Assembly: GCA_016177805.1 (NCBI GenBank)
Contig: JACOUN010000047.1
Span: 1-64,000 of the forward strand
DNA: 64,000 bases
Direction of reading: 5' to 3'
From: Rhodocyclales bacterium
Lineage (GTDB): Bacteria > Pseudomonadota > Gammaproteobacteria > Burkholderiales > Rhodocyclaceae
Shown: positions 61,446 through 64,000 of the stretch, piece after piece
Position numbering within the stretch: position 1 is the stretch's first letter
Layout of the letters: each line of letters starts with the position of its first letter
Notes under the pieces: generated by a model
Seen by the model: the letters and a program-made list of their open reading frames with translations, nothing else
Told to the model about the DNA's origin: nothing
The model's database searches: none
Made by a program: the position numbers and the translations under genes

Positions 61446-63220
61446 AACTGTCCGACTACATCGCCCGCTTTCTCGCCGAACGTGGCATCCGCCACGTGTT
61501 CGCGGTGTCGGGCGGGGCGTCGTTGCACCTGATCCACTCGCTCGATGCCGTGGAAGGGATCACCTTTGTCTGCCCGCAGCATGAGCAGGCCGGGGCGATG
61601 GCGGCCGACGGCTACGCGCGAACCCGTGGCGCACCGGGCGCGGCGGTGGCCACCAGCGGTCCGGGCGCGACCAATCTGATCACCGGTATCTGCGGTTGCT
61701 ACTACGACTCGGTGCCGGTGTTGTTCCTCACCGGGCAGGTCGCCACCTTCCGCATGGCGGCCGATACGGGGGTGCGCCAGATCGGCTTCCAGGAGACGCC
61801 CATCCTCGATCTGTGCCGCCCGATCACCAATTACGCCGTCCAGATCGGCGATCCGTCGCGGATACGGTACGAGCTGGAAAAGGCCTGGCATCTGGCGACT
61901 CACGGGCGGCCGGGGCCGGTGCTGATCGACGTGCCGGACAATGTGCAGCGCATGGAGATCGATCCGCAGGCTTTGACCGGTTTCGTGCCCCCGCAGCCAG
62001 GTCAAGGCGCATTCGGCGGCATGGCGGAAGCCTTGCCGACTGTCCGCGATTGGCTGCGCGCCAGCCACCGTCCGGTGGTGGTGGCGGGCTGGGGGCTGCA
62101 TCTGGCCGGGGTGGCGGACGCTTTCCGCGCCTGGGTCGAAGCGCTGCGGCTGCCGGTCGCGCCGACCTGGGGGGCGGCGGACATCCTGCCCGCCGGCCAC
62201 CCGCTGTATGTCGGCACTTTCGGCACCCATGGCTGCCGTCATGCCAATTTCGCGGTGCAGAATGCCGACCTGATCATCAGCCTCGGCTCGCGGCTCGATA
62301 CCAAGAGCACGGGCAGTCCGATCACCACCTTTGCGCGTGGGGCGAGGAAGGTCGTGGTCGACATCGACGCCGACGAACTGCGCAAGTTCGCGGCCTTCGG
62401 TCTGCACATCGATCTGCCGGTGCAGGACGATCTGCGCGAGGCGTTGCCGCTTCTTGCCGGTCTGGATACGCCCTGCGACAGCACGGCGTGGCTGCAAACC
62501 ATAGCCGGCTGGAGGGCCGCGTACCCGGTTTGTCCGCGCGAATGGCGGGATGAAGTAGCGGTCAATCCCTATGTGCTGGTGGAGCGTCTCTCGGAATTGT
62601 TGCCCGCGCCGTGCAACCTCTACATCGACACCGGCTGCGGCATCGCGTGGATGATGCAGGCGTTCCGGGTACGCACCGGACAGCGCCTGTTCCATGATTT
62701 CAACAATACCGCGATGGGTTGGGCGTTGCCGGCCGCGATAGGCGGGCGCCTTGCCGATCCGGCCACGCCGGTGGTGTGCGTCAGCGGCGACGGTTCGCTG
62801 CTCATGAACATCCAGGAGCTGGCGACCGCCGCCCGGCATGCGTTGCCGCTCAAGCTCGTCCTGCTCAACAACGGTGGCTACGCGATGATCCAGCAGACCC
62901 AGGACCAGTGGTTGGGGTCGCGTTACCTTGCCTCGTCGGTCGAGGGGGGGCTGGCATTCCCCGATTTCGACGCGGTGGCGCGCGGCTTCGGCTGGGAGGT
63001 CCGCCACCTGCGGCGCAACGACCAACTCCAAAGCGGGTTGCGTGATGCGCTTGCCTTGCCCGGCCCGGTGCTGATCAACGTGGAGATCCCGGCCGCGCAC
63101 CGGGTCACCCCGCAGGTCAAGTTCGGGCGGCCCAACGAGGATTCCGAGCCGCTGCTGCCGCGCGGCGAATTTCTCGCCAACATGATCGTGCCCGCGCTAG
63201 AGGTATCGCAAAAGGAATGA
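61442..63220 (+). CDS. Thiamine-diphosphate-dependent carboligase (acetolactate-synthase-like)
   Basis: The 592-residue product (GTG start at 61442) has the three-domain layout of acetolactate synthase. The N-terminus has the activating Glu48 in CPQHEQAGAMAADGYAR, the middle is a Rossmann domain (210-340), and the C-terminal TPP site has GDGSLL (449-454) and LLNN (474-477). In CDP-sugar clusters such enzymes (YerE, from yersiniose synthesis) add a two-carbon unit from pyruvate onto C4 of a CDP-4-keto-deoxy sugar. That reaction is plausible here, but not proven. It could also act on a simple keto acid. Confidence 0.88.
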   Translation: MKLSDYIARFLAERGIRHVFAVSGGASLHLIHSLDAVEGITFVCPQHEQAGAMAADGYARTRGAPGAAVATSGPGATNLITGICGCYYDSVPVLFLTGQVATFRMAADTGVRQIGFQETPILDLCRPITNYAVQIGDPSRIRYELEKAWHLATHGRPGPVLIDVPDNVQRMEIDPQALTGFVPPQPGQGAFGGMAEALPTVRDWLRASHRPVVVAGWGLHLAGVADAFRAWVEALRLPVAPTWGAADILPAGHPLYVGTFGTHGCRHANFAVQNADLIISLGSRLDTKSTGSPITTFARGARKVVVDIDADELRKFAAFGLHIDLPVQDDLREALPLLAGLDTPCDSTAWLQTIAGWRAAYPVCPREWRDEVAVNPYVLVERLSELLPAPCNLYIDTGCGIAWMMQAFRVRTGQRLFHDFNNTAMGWALPAAIGGRLADPATPVVCVSGDGSLLMNIQELATAARHALPLKLVLLNNGGYAMIQQTQDQWLGSRYLASSVEGGLAFPDFDAVARGFGWEVRHLRRNDQLQSGLRDALALPGPVLINVEIPAAHRVTPQVKFGRPNEDSEPLLPRGEFLANMIVPALEVSQKE

Positions 63221-64000
63221 GCGCCCATCCTGTCCTTGCCCGTGCTGCCGTACTCTACCGGACCGGCGAACCGCTGGTGGTGGAGTCCGGCATCGAACTG
63301 CCCGTGCTGGGGCGGGGGCAGGTGCGCGTTCGCGTGGCGTATGCGGGGCTGTGTCACAGTCAGTTGATGGAGGTGCGCGGCCGTCGCGGCCCGGACCCGT
63401 GGCTGCCGCATCTGCTCGGACACGAGGCGACCGGGCGGGTCGAGGCGGTCGGGGAGGGTGTCGCCAAGGTCGCGCCGGGGCAGCGTGTGGTGCTGGGCTG
63501 GATACGCGGCGCCGGCATCGAGGCGGGTGGGTGCCAGTATCGCAAGGGTGATGTGCTGATCAACTCCGGTGCGGTGACGGCCTTCGGTACGCGCGTGGTG
63601 GTGTCGGAGAACCGTTGCACGCCGCTACCGGACGGGGTGCCGGACGATGTCGGGGTGCTGTTCGGTTGTGCGCTGCCGACGGGTGCTGGCATGGTGCTCA
63701 ATACGCTGCAACCTGAAGCCGGCACCACCCTGGTGGTGTTGGGGCTGGGCGGCATCGGCATGAGCGCGATGCTGGCGGCGCTGACCATTCCGGGAGTGAC
63801 CGTGATCGCGGTGGATGTCGAAGCGCACAAGCTCGCGCTGGCGCGCGAGCTGGGCGCGCATAGCGTGCTCGATGCCGCAACCCAGGATGTGCGGGCGCAG
63901 GTGCGCGCCCTGTCCGATGGCGGCGCGCACTATTGCGTCGAAGCGGTCGGGACGGTCGACAGCATCGAGCTGGGGTTCGAGCTGGTACGTCGTGGTGGCG
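63217..64000 (+). CDS. Zinc-type alcohol dehydrogenase (MDR), 3' end outside window
   Basis: The frame starts at ATG 63217, overlapping the previous stop, and stays open to the window end (261 residues). It has the GroES-like part AYAGLCHSQLMEVRG (Cys46) and HLLGHEATGRVEAVGEGV (His69, Glu70), then VVLGLGGIGMSAMLAAL and DVEAHKLALARELGAHSV (NAD site). The usual cluster of four Cys for a structural zinc is not seen between residues 95 and 125; only one Cys is there. It may oxidise or reduce an alcohol made by the preceding enzymes. Confidence 0.85.
   Translation, partial: MSAHPVLARAAVLYRTGEPLVVESGIELPVLGRGQVRVRVAYAGLCHSQLMEVRGRRGPDPWLPHLLGHEATGRVEAVGEGVAKVAPGQRVVLGWIRGAGIEAGGCQYRKGDVLINSGAVTAFGTRVVVSENRCTPLPDGVPDDVGVLFGCALPTGAGMVLNTLQPEAGTTLVVLGLGGIGMSAMLAALTIPGVTVIAVDVEAHKLALARELGAHSVLDAATQDVRAQVRALSDGGAHYCVEAVGTVDSIELGFELVRRGG

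Noticed and set aside
1-64000. CRISPR arrays, rRNA or tRNA genes
   Set aside because: No regularly spaced direct repeats with unique spacers and no recognisable rRNA or tRNA sequence were noticed.

Overview
The window reads as chromosomal DNA of a GC-rich, motile, Gram-negative bacterium, most likely a betaproteobacterium (Rhodocyclales-like is my guess). This rests on the flagellar gene order (flgB-flgL facing a fliF-fliR block), sigma-54 promoters with a FleS/FleR-type two-component system, P- and L-ring genes and a lipopolysaccharide/glycan locus. Names come from reading translations and motifs; no database search was run.

Left end, 1-5900: the remains of an integron cassette array without an integrase gene (a CALIN). 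All recognisable attC sites point to the minus strand. Their R'/R'' cores pair cassette by cassette (GTTCAAC/GTTGAAC, GTTCTAAC/GTTAGAAC, GGGCTAAC/GTTAGCCC). From right to left the cassettes carry a zinc-peptidase-like gene, a small four-helix membrane protein, a decayed IS91-type element with its tyrosine recombinase, and a RelE/HigB-type toxin with its own promoter. A group IIC intron with a broken reverse transcriptase sits inside one attC site, at GT|TAG of the bottom strand.

5900-8100: a VOC-family gene, a palindromic repeat, then flgN, flgM and flgA on the minus strand. flgMN has a clear sigma-28 promoter.

8100-18500: the rod/hook operon flgBCDEFGHIJKL on the plus strand, with sigma-54 promoters before flgB and flgK. 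flgF is broken by an internal deletion plus frameshift. A small lipoprotein gene follows flgL.

18500-30050: fliF-G-H-I-J-K-L-M-N-O-P-Q-R on the minus strand (motor, C-ring and export apparatus), with sigma-54 promoters before fliF and fliK. 30200-33240: fleS, fleR and fliE on the plus strand. 33290-40420: a YcgR-like PilZ protein, an FlhB-C-like protein, a second FliK-like protein, fliT, fliS, fliD, flaG and two short flagellins. One flagellin gene has a sigma-54 promoter and the other a sigma-28 promoter. A palindrome GCGGCA-N5-TGCCGC recurs near four of the six sigma-54 promoters and may be the FleR site.

40600-64000: a putative flagellin/surface-glycan modification island. It has a methyltransferase next to fliC, a 1832-residue multi-module glycosyltransferase, a CmcI-like methyltransferase, and a CDP-sugar pathway (rfbF, rfbG, 3,5-epimerase, C-methyltransferase, reductase). 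A divergent operon encodes two epimerases, a sedoheptulose-phosphate-isomerase-like SIS protein and a methyltransferase. A MazEF-type module with an unusual 243-base gap follows. The last operon encodes an orphan E1 alpha/beta thiamine-diphosphate enzyme, an SDR, an FkbM methyltransferase, an acetolactate-synthase-like carboligase and a zinc-type dehydrogenase cut by the window edge. The close spacing and many ATGA overlaps suggest long co-translated operons.
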